This document shows positions 1 through 7,357 of a DNA stretch of 21,846 nt, in pieces. The DNA lies in IMG/VR virus record IMGVR_UViG_3300034104_004183, positions 1-21,846 of that record; one strand, given 5' to 3'. The notes under the pieces were generated by a model. That model did no database searches, was not told the origin of the DNA, and was given only the letters and a program-made list of their open reading frames with translations. The first letter of the stretch is position 1; the number at the start of each line of letters is the position of its first letter. Origin of the DNA: a virus. The translations under genes were made by a program, and so were the position numbers.

Positions 1-490
1 ATATAGATTTATAACAATCGTCATTTATATTAGATAAAATCTGATTAATATCTTCCAACATGGCAAGTTTATTTTTAGTCTTTTCTATTGATCCTTTTTG
101 GATACGTTGAATTTCATCATTGATATAGGTATAATCCCATTTCTTGTTTTTGTATTCTTCGATTCTTTTTTGTAGCTGCTTGATTGCTTTTTCTGGATTA
201 TTTAAAGCGTCCAGAAATTGTCTAACCTCATGAACGCTTTCTTCTTGTTCCGAATCGTTGATAATCAGATAATCTGTATATGCATTAAATACACATTCAT
301 CACCGTCATTAAAATATGGGGTATACTGTGTCCAGCTAAAACTCTTTAATTCTGGATGTTTCTTAAAGATTTCCTTAAAACCTTTAGAGATTAGTTTAGA
401 GCTTTCTTTTTCTGCTTGCTTTTCTAGCTTATCTATTTGCTTTTGAATATCGTTAAGCTTAGACTTAATTTGTTTAATATTTGGTATCAT
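1..490 (-). CDS. Hypothetical phage protein with N-terminal coiled coil (3' end outside window)
   Basis: The frame opens at an ATG at 490, preceded by an AGGACA ribosome-binding site, and stays open to the window edge (163 codons visible), so the C-terminus is missing. Residues about 1-35 are rich in K, E and Q with heptad-like spacing and probably form a coiled coil. Around residues 50-70 there is a conserved-looking block, SWTQYTPYFNDGDECVF, followed by more charged helical sequence. I have the impression of similar blocks in uncharacterised proteins of large tailed phages but cannot name a family. It lies directly downstream of the DUF6915-like gene with 8 bp between, so it is probably the third gene of the ligase operon. 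No catalytic motif is visible. Reality as a gene is secure; function unknown. Confidence 0.8.
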   Translation of the reverse strand, partial: MIPNIKQIKSKLNDIQKQIDKLEKQAEKESSKLISKGFKEIFKKHPELKSFSWTQYTPYFNDGDECVFNAYTDYLIINDSEQEESVHEVRQFLDALNNPEKAIKQLQKRIEEYKNKKWDYTYINDEIQRIQKGSIEKTKNKLAMLEDINQILSNINDDCYKSI

Positions 491-498
491 AATATGTC

Positions 499-903
499 CT
501 AATCAAAGTTAACGGTTGTATATTTTTTGGTTTTTTCTATCTTCTTAAAGCTATCAGGAATACCTTCTCTACCATTATTCATCCAGCTTTTAATTTCCAT
601 CTCTTGCAGATAGTCTTGTGCTGTTGGTATAAATTTCATACCAAAATCTTCTAAAATATGTTGTTCGCCAATATCTCTGACAGAAACTTCTCTACCAGCA
701 CTATTGATAATAATAGTTCCAAAAATCTTTTCAAGTGGACCGTCTGCTCCTATAAACCAACTATTATGGGTCAAACACCTATGACGATTGTCCCCAATAC
801 AATCTTTGCTACTATCCATTAGATTATGAATAGACAAATAATCTTCAGGTTGTCCACCAAATTTTCTAGCACTATTTTTTGCATGAATCCACGGCTTTGA
901 CAT
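499..903 (-). CDS. DUF6915-like protein
   Basis: This 134-residue protein opens with a conserved-looking block, PWIHAKNSARKFGGQPEDYL, followed by H/D-rich segments (RHRCLTHNSWF, then VSVRDIGEQHILEDFG, then IPTAQDYL). That order matches my memory of the DUF6915 family, small proteins of unknown function in phages and bacteria. The several invariant-looking His residues (H7, the RHR/LTHN region, EQH) could bind metal, but that is inference. Its ATG overlaps the ligase stop codon (TAATG at 903), so translation is probably coupled to the ligase. The family call is from pattern recall; an HMM search against Pfam would settle it. Confidence 0.75.
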   Translation of the reverse strand: MSKPWIHAKNSARKFGGQPEDYLSIHNLMDSSKDCIGDNRHRCLTHNSWFIGADGPLEKIFGTIIINSAGREVSVRDIGEQHILEDFGMKFIPTAQDYLQEMEIKSWMNNGREGIPDSFKKIEKTKKYTTVNFD

Positions 904-2213
904 TAAACCGTCCTCACTGTTCCATGAAGAAATTTAAAGGTTGGAAATCTTAGAGAAATTCCACCGTCTTGATTTTTGCTTTCAGCAAAGTATTGTACAG
1001 TAATTTGCTTTCCTAGAATCTTTTGTGGATTCTTATTAAAGTCCTGTCTTTGCTCAATAGTAAAACCAGACCCAACTCTAACTGGATAATTTTTGTGCAT
1101 AATTGTTACGCAGGATAGCATGATTTCCTCACACTCTGCCCCATCTTTAACGTATCGGAATGGTCCCATCTCTACATCAATTACCTCATACTCATCGTCG
1201 CTAAAGCTTTTATATTTCAACAAATCTTTACTACGCTTTCCCTTGTAGGGTTCGTCTGCTCTAAGCATCAAGCCTTCCCAAGACGATTGATTAGCTTTTG
1301 TTGTCCATTCAGCAAAATGATCGTCGTCTTTAACCTTATCCTGTTCAAGCACAGACAGACAAGGACAAGTATTATTTTCCATAACTTTCTTAAGATTATT
1401 AAGCCTGTGGGTATATGTTTTATTCGACTCTCCCTTTTTACTATAAAATTCATCGTGAGAGACCATATCAAAAATCTTATATGAAGGATTAGGAATCGTG
1501 TGATCTTTCTTCTTAAGTTGCTTCATAATTCCCTGAAAATCCTCATTACCATCATCATCAACAAGACAAAGTTCACCATCAAATACTACGGAATTAATGC
1601 CCAAACCCTTAATGCCATCGCTGACAACACTAAGAGTATCAAACTCTTTTCCTGTGCGGGAATAGAAGGTAGTATTCCCATTAGAGTCAACAATACCAAT
1701 ACATCTAGCACCATCAATTTTCCTGCTAACATACCAGCCGTCCTTCCAATCTACAATATTAGGATCATATTTATCTGCCAGAGCAACACTAAATTCTGGA
1801 ATATGATCTGGAATAGCTTTGTTGATAATCTTATCCCCTGCACGGGTTTTCAAGTCTTTGTCGATAATGCAATGAATTAGTTCTTCATAGTCTGAATGAT
1901 GCTCAATAAAACTATTAACAGCAGCAATAGCATCATGACCAGTAATTGTCCTGGCTTTAAGATCATCAAGTAGATCAAAAAAGTTTTTATAAGAGTTTTT
2001 TGCTTTTAGATGACTTTTCTTTTTAAGATTATCACTGGTGACGTTATACTGCCACAAAGGATGATAGGTATAGAGAAGAATCTTTTTAGTAAAATTAGCA
2101 GCTTCGGAACTGTGGTTACAATAATCCTCAATAATTCCCTGCTTGTCAAGAGTGCTACTTGTAGCTCTCAAGTCACGAACCATTCCCCAAACATAATCAA
2201 AATCGTGAGTCAT
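903..2213 (-). CDS. ATP-dependent DNA ligase
   Basis: A 436-residue ligase that seals nicked DNA through an enzyme-adenylate intermediate, presumably in phage replication and repair. Motif I is SRKIDGARC, with the adenylated lysine at about residue 165 (KxDG). Downstream the nucleotidyltransferase motifs appear in order: VVFDGELCL (motif III), WEGLMLRAD (motif IV) and LLKYKSF (motif V), followed by an OB-fold region ending near RFPTFKFLHG. About 150 residues precede motif I, more than in minimal T7-type ligases, indicating an N-terminal DNA-binding extension. The start at 2213 has GGAGATTATTGG before the ATG. A near-consensus promoter lies at 2240-2268. It heads a three-gene operon with the DUF6915-like and coiled-coil genes. 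NAD-dependent ligase is excluded by the absence of the BRCT and Zn-finger architecture. Confidence 0.95.
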   Translation of the reverse strand: MTHDFDYVWGMVRDLRATSSTLDKQGIIEDYCNHSSEAANFTKKILLYTYHPLWQYNVTSDNLKKKSHLKAKNSYKNFFDLLDDLKARTITGHDAIAAVNSFIEHHSDYEELIHCIIDKDLKTRAGDKIINKAIPDHIPEFSVALADKYDPNIVDWKDGWYVSRKIDGARCIGIVDSNGNTTFYSRTGKEFDTLSVVSDGIKGLGINSVVFDGELCLVDDDGNEDFQGIMKQLKKKDHTIPNPSYKIFDMVSHDEFYSKKGESNKTYTHRLNNLKKVMENNTCPCLSVLEQDKVKDDDHFAEWTTKANQSSWEGLMLRADEPYKGKRSKDLLKYKSFSDDEYEVIDVEMGPFRYVKDGAECEEIMLSCVTIMHKNYPVRVGSGFTIEQRQDFNKNPQKILGKQITVQYFAESKNQDGGISLRFPTFKFLHGTVRTV

Positions 2214-2239
2214 TCCAATAATCTCCTGTGTGTGTATCC

Positions 2240-2268
2240 ACTATACCACAGTATCGTCCTGTTGTCAA
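2240..2268 (-). promoter_or_regulatory. sigma70-type promoter of the ligase operon
   Basis: Read on the minus strand: TTGACA (2263-2268), 17 bp spacer, TATAGT (2240-2245). The spacer contains ACGATACT, the CGATA box shared with other promoters here. It fills the gap between the end of the DUF1552 gene and the ligase start. Confidence 0.85.
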
Positions 2269-2283
2269 GCCAAACTTTAATTT

Positions 2284-3564
2284 CTATATCTCTAAAATTT
2301 GATTGCTATCACCTAGTTTAACGCTTCTAATATCTACTCCAATATGATCTAATATTCCTAGCCATAAATTATTTAATGGTGTTTCATTAGGTAATATTTT
2401 ATATAATCCTCCATCAATTCCTGCACCACCTATTAATATAGGAAGATTATGATGCCTATGAGAATTGCCATCTTCTATACCACAACCATATGCTACTAAT
2501 GTCTGATCAAATATTGATGCTTCTTTGAGTTTATCGAATAAGTAAGAGACTTGCTGCATATGTAGTTTATTAATTTTGGCTATTTTTTCTAGTTTTTCCT
2601 TATCATTTTGATGATGGCTTAAATTATGATGCCCATCTGTAACATTAATTTCTTGGTACGTTCTATTTGTGCCTTCATTACCCAAAGTTAACGTAATAAC
2701 CTTAGTAGAATTAGTCTGTAAAGACAGCACCAATAAATCTATCATGAGCTTAGCGTGTTCAGAAAATAATTCTGGTTTATCGTCAAAGTACTCTCTTTTA
2801 CCAACTGGTTCTTTTGGTATTTGTTTTTGTAGTTGAATAGTTCTTTCTATTTCTCTTACTGCATTTAAATATTCTTCAAGTTTTCTTTTGTCTGCTCCAC
2901 TAAGTTGTGGCATCATATCTTTTATTTGAGCTAAAGAAAAATCAATAGCACTTTTTTGTCTTTGAATTGTTCTGCCATTAGATACTTCAGTCTGACCATA
3001 AATTCTATTAAATATTGATTCTGGATGATTATCTACTGGTAATGGTAGTTGTGGATTAGCCCAACTAATAGTGGAAGAATATGCACAACTATACCCAGAG
3101 TCACAATTACCAGCAGTTTTACCGGATTCTAATCCTAGTTGTAAAGACGGTATACGATTTTTAGTCTTAAAAAAATTAGCAGCTATTTGATCAGCAGAGA
3201 TTCCAGCAGATATATTTGATCCATCAGTTTTTTTAATTTGAACCCCAGTTAAAAAAGTACTCATTGATCGTGCATGATCTCCTCCACCATCACCATTTGC
3301 TCTAGCTTTGGTTTGGGCCAATCCTTGATATACTACTATATTTTCTTGATGTTTTTTTAACTGAGATAATGTTGATGATAGCTCTTGTATTTTGCCTTGT
3401 TTTTCTTGCTTTAGATTCCATTCATCCATGTTCATACCGTTAGGGCTAAATACTATAACCATATTTTTAGCTGAAGTTATAGTTTTACCAATAGCTAATG
3501 ATTCTAAGTATGGCAAAGCGATTAAACAGCCAGTGGTTTTTAAAAGAGTTCTTCTATTGAACAC
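2284..3564 (-). CDS. DUF1552 family secreted protein
   Basis: A 426-residue protein of the DUF1552 family, best known from Planctomycetes and some other bacteria, where it normally sits beside DUF1592/DUF1588-type cytochrome genes. The N-terminus NRRTLLKTTG followed by a hydrophobic stretch is a twin-arginine (Tat) export signal. Landmarks are VVFSPNGMNMDEW (about 33-46), GGGDHARSMSTFLTG (about 91-105), an internal ERTIQLQKQIP segment and the C-terminal VAYGCGIEDGNSHRHHNLPILIGG. The start is GTG at 3564, with AAGGAAC nine bases upstream, overlapping the last codons of the DUF6356-like gene. It is the last gene of the DUF1501 - DUF6356-like - DUF1552 cassette. The usual cytochrome partners are absent. 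Presence in a phage-like genome is unusual; it was probably taken from a host. Confidence 0.9.
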   Translation of the reverse strand: MFNRRTLLKTTGCLIALPYLESLAIGKTITSAKNMVIVFSPNGMNMDEWNLKQEKQGKIQELSSTLSQLKKHQENIVVYQGLAQTKARANGDGGGDHARSMSTFLTGVQIKKTDGSNISAGISADQIAANFFKTKNRIPSLQLGLESGKTAGNCDSGYSCAYSSTISWANPQLPLPVDNHPESIFNRIYGQTEVSNGRTIQRQKSAIDFSLAQIKDMMPQLSGADKRKLEEYLNAVREIERTIQLQKQIPKEPVGKREYFDDKPELFSEHAKLMIDLLVLSLQTNSTKVITLTLGNEGTNRTYQEINVTDGHHNLSHHQNDKEKLEKIAKINKLHMQQVSYLFDKLKEASIFDQTLVAYGCGIEDGNSHRHHNLPILIGGAGIDGGLYKILPNETPLNNLWLGILDHIGVDIRSVKLGDSNQILEI

Positions 3565-3778
3565 TTTTATGTTCCTTTTTGTGGTCTGTGAAGCTTTTAT
3601 TTAAATCGCTAACAAGATTAGAACCAGCGTGTTGAAATATTGCTGGCAAAAAAGAATGGCAGATCAAAAATATACCAGCTTTTATACAGGATATCCCATG
3701 AGACGAGGCAAATATCCAGTGTTGCCAGTATGTCATGCCATTTTCTTTAAGGTGTTTAATAGAATATTTAATTATCAT
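3554..3778 (-). CDS. DUF6356-like small membrane protein
   Basis: This 74-residue protein has a central hydrophobic helix (CIKAGIFLICHSFLPAIF, about residues 31-48) between a W/H-rich N-terminal part (MTYWQHW) and a polar tail (FTDHKKEHKSVQ). The order TYWQHW - AGIFL - CHSFLPAIFQHAGS - V..L matches my memory of DUF6356, a short family with a conserved H-[SA]-[FL]-L/V-P-x-[LI]-F-x-x-x-G-S core. It starts 2 bp after the DUF1501 stop and its last codons overlap the DUF1552 start, so it is an integral member of the cassette. An alternative start is Met15 (GMTYWQ). Function unknown; localisation in the inner membrane is inference. Confidence 0.7.
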   Translation of the reverse strand: MIIKYSIKHLKENGMTYWQHWIFASSHGISCIKAGIFLICHSFLPAIFQHAGSNLVSDLNKSFTDHKKEHKSVQ

Positions 3779-3780
3779 AT

Positions 3781-5025
3781 CTAGAATAACTCTTGAATAA
3801 CTTTACCGCTATTAGCAATTTTCATTGGACGACCATTTTTAGCTGTAAAATTCGTTTCTAATGAAATATCTATAGATTTTAATACACTAGCCATCAAATC
3901 TTGTGAGGTATATGCTTCTGAAACTACTTCTTTTCCATCGGAACTGGTTTCTCCAACAACAATTCCCTTTTTAAATCCTGCTCCACCCACAACGACACTC
4001 CAGCTTTTAGCCCAATGATCTCTACCAGCATTAGAATTAATATTAGGAGTTCTGCCAAATTCTCCCATCCATAATACTACTGTTGAATCTAATAATCCCC
4101 TATCATTTAGGTCAGATATTAAAGCACTCATAGCTTTATCCATCTCTGGTAGTTTTTGGTCTTTTAAAGTTGGAAAAATATTTTGATGATTATCCCAACC
4201 ACCCAAATCAACCTCTATAAAAGGTACTCCCATTTCAACTAATCGTCTTGCCATTAAACATCCTCTACCAAATCCAGTATTGCCATACCTTTCTTGGATT
4301 TCTTTAGGTTCTTTGGCTACTTTAAAAACATCCATCTGAGAACTGCTCATGAGTTTAACTGTTTTGGTTAAAAGCTTGGAATGATCATTAGCATACTCTC
4401 CACGATTTTCTTTGACAAATTTATCTTCTATTGCCTTTAGCATTTGTAGTCTTTGATTAAGTCTATTAGAATCTATGCCCATATCAAGATCACGAACTGT
4501 TCCATTAGAATTAACCACGAATGGAGCATAAGTCGCACCTAAAAATCCTGGCCCAACACTACCTCCACCAATACTAACGAATGGAGGAATATCTAATTCT
4601 GGAATAGTAGACATTAATTCGTGAGAAATTACCGAACCATAACTAGGATGCTCTATATTTGGATTAGGAACATAACCAGTATGCATATAATATCGACCTC
4701 TCATATGGTCTGCTTCTCTGGTACTCATGCTCCTTACAATATTCATGTGATGCATTTGTTTAGACATCAATGGCAAATGCTCACAAATTTGAATACCATC
4801 AGCAGATGTTGAGGTTGGTTTAAATGCACCGCCTGTTTGACTCCCAGGCTTTAAATCCCATAGGTCTATTGTGCTTGGACCTCCTCCCATCCATAATAGA
4901 ATCACAGACTTGTGTTTCTTTTTCATATCAGCAGCATTAGCTAATATCGTATTAGTAAAACTAGCAGATATTGAAGCCATGCTACATGTGGCAGTAATAT
5001 GGGATAAAAAATGCCTTCTGTTCAT
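3781..5025 (-). CDS. DUF1501 family Tat-exported protein
   Basis: A 414-residue DUF1501 protein, an alkaline-phosphatase/sulfatase-like fold common in Planctomycetes, where it is usually paired with DUF1549/DUF1553 proteins. The start chosen is the ATG at 5025 (MNRRHFLSHI), which gives a Tat-type signal and has TAAGGT upstream; the frame is open a little further 5' but that would run into the tmRNA. Diagnostic blocks: KSVILLWMGGGPSTIDLWD (about 40-58), PLMSKQMHHMNIVRSMSTREADH, a VDLGGWDNHQNIFPTL block, WMGEFGRTPNINSNAGRDHWAKSW and VVGGAGFKKGIVVGETSSDG. All key blocks are present, so it looks intact. The ATG is only 17 nt from the tmRNA 3' end, so it has no promoter of its own in between. Confidence 0.93.
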   Translation of the reverse strand: MNRRHFLSHITATCSMASISASFTNTILANAADMKKKHKSVILLWMGGGPSTIDLWDLKPGSQTGGAFKPTSTSADGIQICEHLPLMSKQMHHMNIVRSMSTREADHMRGRYYMHTGYVPNPNIEHPSYGSVISHELMSTIPELDIPPFVSIGGGSVGPGFLGATYAPFVVNSNGTVRDLDMGIDSNRLNQRLQMLKAIEDKFVKENRGEYANDHSKLLTKTVKLMSSSQMDVFKVAKEPKEIQERYGNTGFGRGCLMARRLVEMGVPFIEVDLGGWDNHQNIFPTLKDQKLPEMDKAMSALISDLNDRGLLDSTVVLWMGEFGRTPNINSNAGRDHWAKSWSVVVGGAGFKKGIVVGETSSDGKEVVSEAYTSQDLMASVLKSIDISLETNFTAKNGRPMKIANSGKVIQELF

Positions 5026-5042
5026 AGTAGTAACCTTATAAG

Positions 5043-5395
5043 TGGACCGGATGAGAGTCGAACTCATGTCTTGCGATATGTCTAATTATATTTTCTACAA
5101 GTTTAGATTGTTCATAAATTTTGAGAAAGATTAAAGAACAAACAATATTCATCTTTCCTTACCAACTAATCTCAGACTAGAACTCGTTGGCAATTCTAGT
5201 AGTCGAAGGATTTTACGACAATCTTTTGGACGCTACCCTCATCGCTTCCTAGGATTGTTGCTACTATTTATTAAGCAGCAAGGGCTAACTGTGTTTCGCC
5301 AGTTAAAGCGTTTAATCTGGTTTTAAAGAAGCCTCCAGATCAACTTCTACTTGCAAATATAATTTTCTATATCCAATCGATACCGTTACCGGCCC
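5043..5395 (-). ncRNA. ssrA: tmRNA (one-piece), tag ALTGETQLALAA
   Basis: Transfer-messenger RNA for ribosome rescue, 353 nt, single-chain type. The 5' end GGGCCGG (from 5395) pairs with CCGGTCC near the 3' end (5044-5050); the discriminator is A at 5043 and CCA is not encoded. The T arm is ATGAG-TTCGACT-CTCAT. The tag frame is 5309-5271: resume codon GCT preceded by TAAAC, encoding ALTGETQLALAA then TAA. The -LAA end is the classic ClpXP/ClpAP degron. The 5' end is 8 nt from the stop of the endonuclease VII-like gene and the 3' end is 17 nt from the DUF1501 start, so the RNA is probably excised from a longer transcript by RNase P and 3' nucleases. A TATACT box abuts the 5' end but no good -35 is spaced from it. 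Confidence 0.95.
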
Positions 5396-5403
5396 TAGTA
5401 TAT

Positions 5404-5814
5404 TTACACCGATCTTCTATTGTACAAATAATTCAATAAATTGACAGCTCCTTCATAAGAATCACCAACAGATCCAGCCGCATTATTACAATTAAAACAT
5501 ATCCATCCACGAAATTTGGAAGTTTGTGGATGATGATCACAATACCATTTGTCTACAGATTTACCACAACACTCACACTTATCGGGTTTATCCGGTGCGT
5601 TTTTTTTAGCTTCATTTAATCCAAGATTATATTCTTTGCAGCAATCTTTGCACTTGGAGTATACTGCTCCACGATCTAAATAAAATTCGTCTGTAGATTT
5701 CTCTGCTCCACAGATACGACAAACTTTTTTACTAACTTGATTATTTGATTCAACAGATTCAACATTAGCTGAATCAGAATAATCATCGTAATCAAATAAT
5801 TCTAATTGTGTCAT
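5404..5814 (-). CDS. Endonuclease VII-like HNH nuclease with clamp-binding motif
   Basis: A 136-residue nuclease resembling recombination endonuclease VII (T4 gp49 family, Holliday-junction resolvase). It has an N-terminal zinc pair CRIC...CKDC (about residues 32-58) and the C-terminal catalytic block: CECC (80-83), YCDHHPQTSKFRGWICFNCN (about 91-110), then GSVGDSYEGAVNLLNYL. C-x2-C, DHHP and C-x2-C-N are the family signature. The start chosen is the ATG at 5814 (MTQLELFDYDD). A longer frame begins at 5859, but that ATG lies inside a terminator-like hairpin. Residues 3-7, QLELF, match the bacterial beta-clamp-binding pentapeptide, suggesting recruitment to replication forks (inference). The stop is 8 nt upstream of the tmRNA. 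Confidence 0.88.
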   Translation of the reverse strand: MTQLELFDYDDYSDSANVESVESNNQVSKKVCRICGAEKSTDEFYLDRGAVYSKCKDCCKEYNLGLNEAKKNAPDKPDKCECCGKSVDKWYCDHHPQTSKFRGWICFNCNNAAGSVGDSYEGAVNLLNYLYNRRSV

Positions 5815-5818
5815 TGTG

Positions 5819-5868
5819 GTAAAAACAATACCCCCGAAGTATGCATTATTAAGAGGCATCGGGGGATT
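5819..5868 (-). terminator. Rho-independent terminator, possibly bidirectional
   Basis: Between the winged-helix gene (stop at 5882) and the endonuclease VII-like gene. On the minus strand an ATCCCCCGA / TCGGGGGT-type stem (about 5829-5866) is followed by TATTGTTTTTA. On the plus strand the same stem is followed by ATTGTTTGTTTG. The alternative ATG at 5859 of the downstream frame is inside the stem, so the hairpin could also gate that start. Confidence 0.7.
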
Positions 5869-5881
5869 GTTTGTTTGTTAA

Positions 5882-6112
5882 TTAACGAGAACTATTCTTT
5901 CTGGAAACAACACCATATCTGGTTTCACCCATGCGACCAGTTGTGGTAACAATATTAAAACCAGCAGATCGAAGCTGCGGCTTAACATCACTAATTGTAG
6001 CTCTTAGATTACCAACACCAAACATAGAAAAAGCACTATCTTGGCTAAGTGTCTTTCCTCTTACTAGATAATTAATTACACGATCCTGCTTACTAAGTGT
6101 AGCTGTAGCCAT
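5882..6112 (-). CDS. Small phage winged-helix (HTH) protein
   Basis: A 76-residue protein with a winged-helix pattern: helix 1 SKQDRVINYLVRG, a second helix AFSMFG, recognition helix NLRATISDVKPQLRSAG, then the two-stranded wing NIVTTTGRMGETRYGVV. The FGVGNLRATISDV segment is typical of phage helix-turn-helix domains (HTH_39-like). It would bind DNA as a repressor or activator; the target is unknown. The start at 6112 is preceded by GAGGATTGCTAA. It has its own promoter (6194-6222) and the terminator at 5819-5868, so it is a monocistronic unit. It is one of few clear DNA-binding regulators in the window and therefore a candidate reader of the dispersed repeats (speculation). Confidence 0.85.
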   Translation of the reverse strand: MATATLSKQDRVINYLVRGKTLSQDSAFSMFGVGNLRATISDVKPQLRSAGFNIVTTTGRMGETRYGVVSRKNSSR

Positions 6113-6193
6113 TTAGCAATCCTCATGTGGTAAAAACATTTTCAATAGACCAACTATCTACCACCAACAGTTGATCTAAACGCTTGCTGTCCT

Positions 6194-6222
6194 ATAGTAT
6201 CTAGGATATTGATTTGAGTCAA
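6194..6222 (-). promoter_or_regulatory. Promoter of the winged-helix gene
   Basis: TTGACT (6217-6222), 17 bp, TACTAT (6194-6199), minus strand. The -35 box overlaps the TGA stop codon of the preceding 50-residue gene (6219). Confidence 0.7.
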
Positions 6223-6371
6223 GGCTGATTATTGGTATACTGGTTAAGTATTTTTTGATATTTTTCTAATTGAGAAAACATTTCTTCACACTTCTTACAT
6301 ATTTCAGTACTAATATACTCTTTAATATTATCAATATCAGCTTTTATCTTTACAAAATCTTCTTCATTCAT
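6219..6371 (-). CDS. Hypothetical 50-residue helical protein
   Basis: ATG at 6371 (MNEEDFVKIKADIDNIKEY) runs 50 codons to TGA at 6219. Composition is charged and helical, with a single CKKC (about 25-28). It follows the 87-residue helical gene by 11 bp on the same strand. No family recognised. Support is codon continuity, operon position and the neighbouring gene pattern. Confidence 0.6.
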   Translation of the reverse strand: MNEEDFVKIKADIDNIKEYISTEICKKCEEMFSQLEKYQKILNQYTNNQP

Positions 6372-6382
6372 TTGAACTAGAC

Positions 6383-6646
6383 CTAAATAAATTTTTGAAT
6401 ACCAGATTGATCTTTATTATCCGAATCTCGTATGGAGTTTATTGTATCCTCAATCGAAAATTGTCCTCTTTTCAGCCATCTAGTATCATTTTTAATAGCT
6501 GTTATAATTTGTGGAAGCCAATGTTGGAAGCATTGCTCATAATATTTTGGATAAAAATTCCTAATATATGCCTCAATCTCCCAGACTTTATCTTCTAGAT
6601 CGTCTTTTAGATTTAAAAGATTAGAGATATGATCTTTTGTTTTCAT
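6383..6646 (-). CDS. Hypothetical 87-residue helical protein
   Basis: The protein has an N-terminal charged helix (LLNLKDDLEDKVWEIEAYIRNFYP) and an aromatic middle part (KYYEQCFQHWLPQIITAI). The ATG overlaps the stop of the zinc-ribbon gene upstream (ATGA at 6643-6646), which supports translational coupling and the choice of start. No family recognised. Confidence 0.75.
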   Translation of the reverse strand: MKTKDHISNLLNLKDDLEDKVWEIEAYIRNFYPKYYEQCFQHWLPQIITAIKNDTRWLKRGQFSIEDTINSIRDSDNKDQSGIQKFI

Positions 6647-7053
6647 ACATTCTCTCTAACTTTAAGTTTAATAATTTTGTGTTTGATTTTCCAAACTCCA
6701 GTTTCAGGATTCTGGATATCTCTACCCATATAAATATGGCAAAATCCTTGATTTTTATCCAAGCCCCATGCTTTGATACCATTTTCATCAATACTATCTA
6801 CAATAAAACGACCTCTATATCCCATTGGAATAAACTCGGATCCCTTTACAAAGTATGGGCCGCCATTAACTTTAATTCTATCTCCCTTAACAAGCTCTCT
6901 CCAATTAACATCTCTAATAATTTTAGTATTTTTTGCTTCTTTGCTTTTAGCCTTAAAAACAAATGGGGTATTGCATTTCTTGCAAACATAAGCTCTGGGA
7001 CCAGTAATGGTTCCACAATTCGAACAAGCCTTTTTACCTTTGCCAAGTTTCAT
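6643..7053 (-). CDS. Zinc-ribbon plus SH3-like beta-barrel protein
   Basis: A 136-residue protein beginning with a four-cysteine zinc ribbon (C10, C13, C24, C27: CSNC...CKKC), a basic linker, then a beta-rich segment (RELVKGDRIKVNGGPYFV...GYRGRFIVDSIDENGIKAWGL) that looks like a KOW/SH3-type barrel. Such proteins often bind nucleic acid or ribosomes, but no specific family is recognised. It heads a three-gene operon (this gene, then 6383-6646 and 6219-6371) from the promoter at 7090-7117. Confidence 0.82.
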   Translation of the reverse strand: MKLGKGKKACSNCGTITGPRAYVCKKCNTPFVFKAKSKEAKNTKIIRDVNWRELVKGDRIKVNGGPYFVKGSEFIPMGYRGRFIVDSIDENGIKAWGLDKNQGFCHIYMGRDIQNPETGVWKIKHKIIKLKVRENV

Positions 7054-7089
7054 TTTAATTCCTAAACTGTTTCTGGGTACGACATACTT

Positions 7090-7117
7090 AGTATACCACT
7101 CATATCGGCAATGTCAA
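7090..7117 (-). promoter_or_regulatory. Promoter with CGATA spacer box (zinc-ribbon operon)
   Basis: TTGACA (7112-7117), 16 bp spacer TTGCCGATATGAGTGG, TATACT (7090-7095), minus strand. Confidence 0.8.
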
Positions 7118-7144
7118 CACGCATCTGTACAAATAATTTTTCGA

Positions 7145-7357
7145 TTACTTGGTAAAAATCTTATCTATATTTGTTGCCAAAACAAAACGCTCTTGATCAT
7201 TATCGCTTATAAAGTAAGTATCACAATTATATTCATCTCCAGTTTCAGCATCATGCACAATTACAGGATCATTCCAATTAAACTTTCCAAGATTTTTGAA
7301 ATCATGAGCTTGTTTATGAAGATAATTATATAGATCCAACCATGTCATATTATTCAT
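7145..7357 (-). CDS. Hypothetical 70-residue protein
   Basis: Begins MNNMTWLDLYNYLHKQA, with a beta-rich centre (DPVIVHDAETGDEYNCDTYFISD) and a C-terminal FVLATNIDKIF strand. The order W-x-x-L..YL / P-V-I-V / Y-x-x-D-T / F-V-L-A resembles small phage proteins of unknown role. Start at 7357 has GGAGATCACG just upstream and overlaps the preceding gene's stop by 4 bp. Last gene of the operon that begins at 7694 or upstream. Confidence 0.75.
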   Translation of the reverse strand: MNNMTWLDLYNYLHKQAHDFKNLGKFNWNDPVIVHDAETGDEYNCDTYFISDNDQERFVLATNIDKIFTK

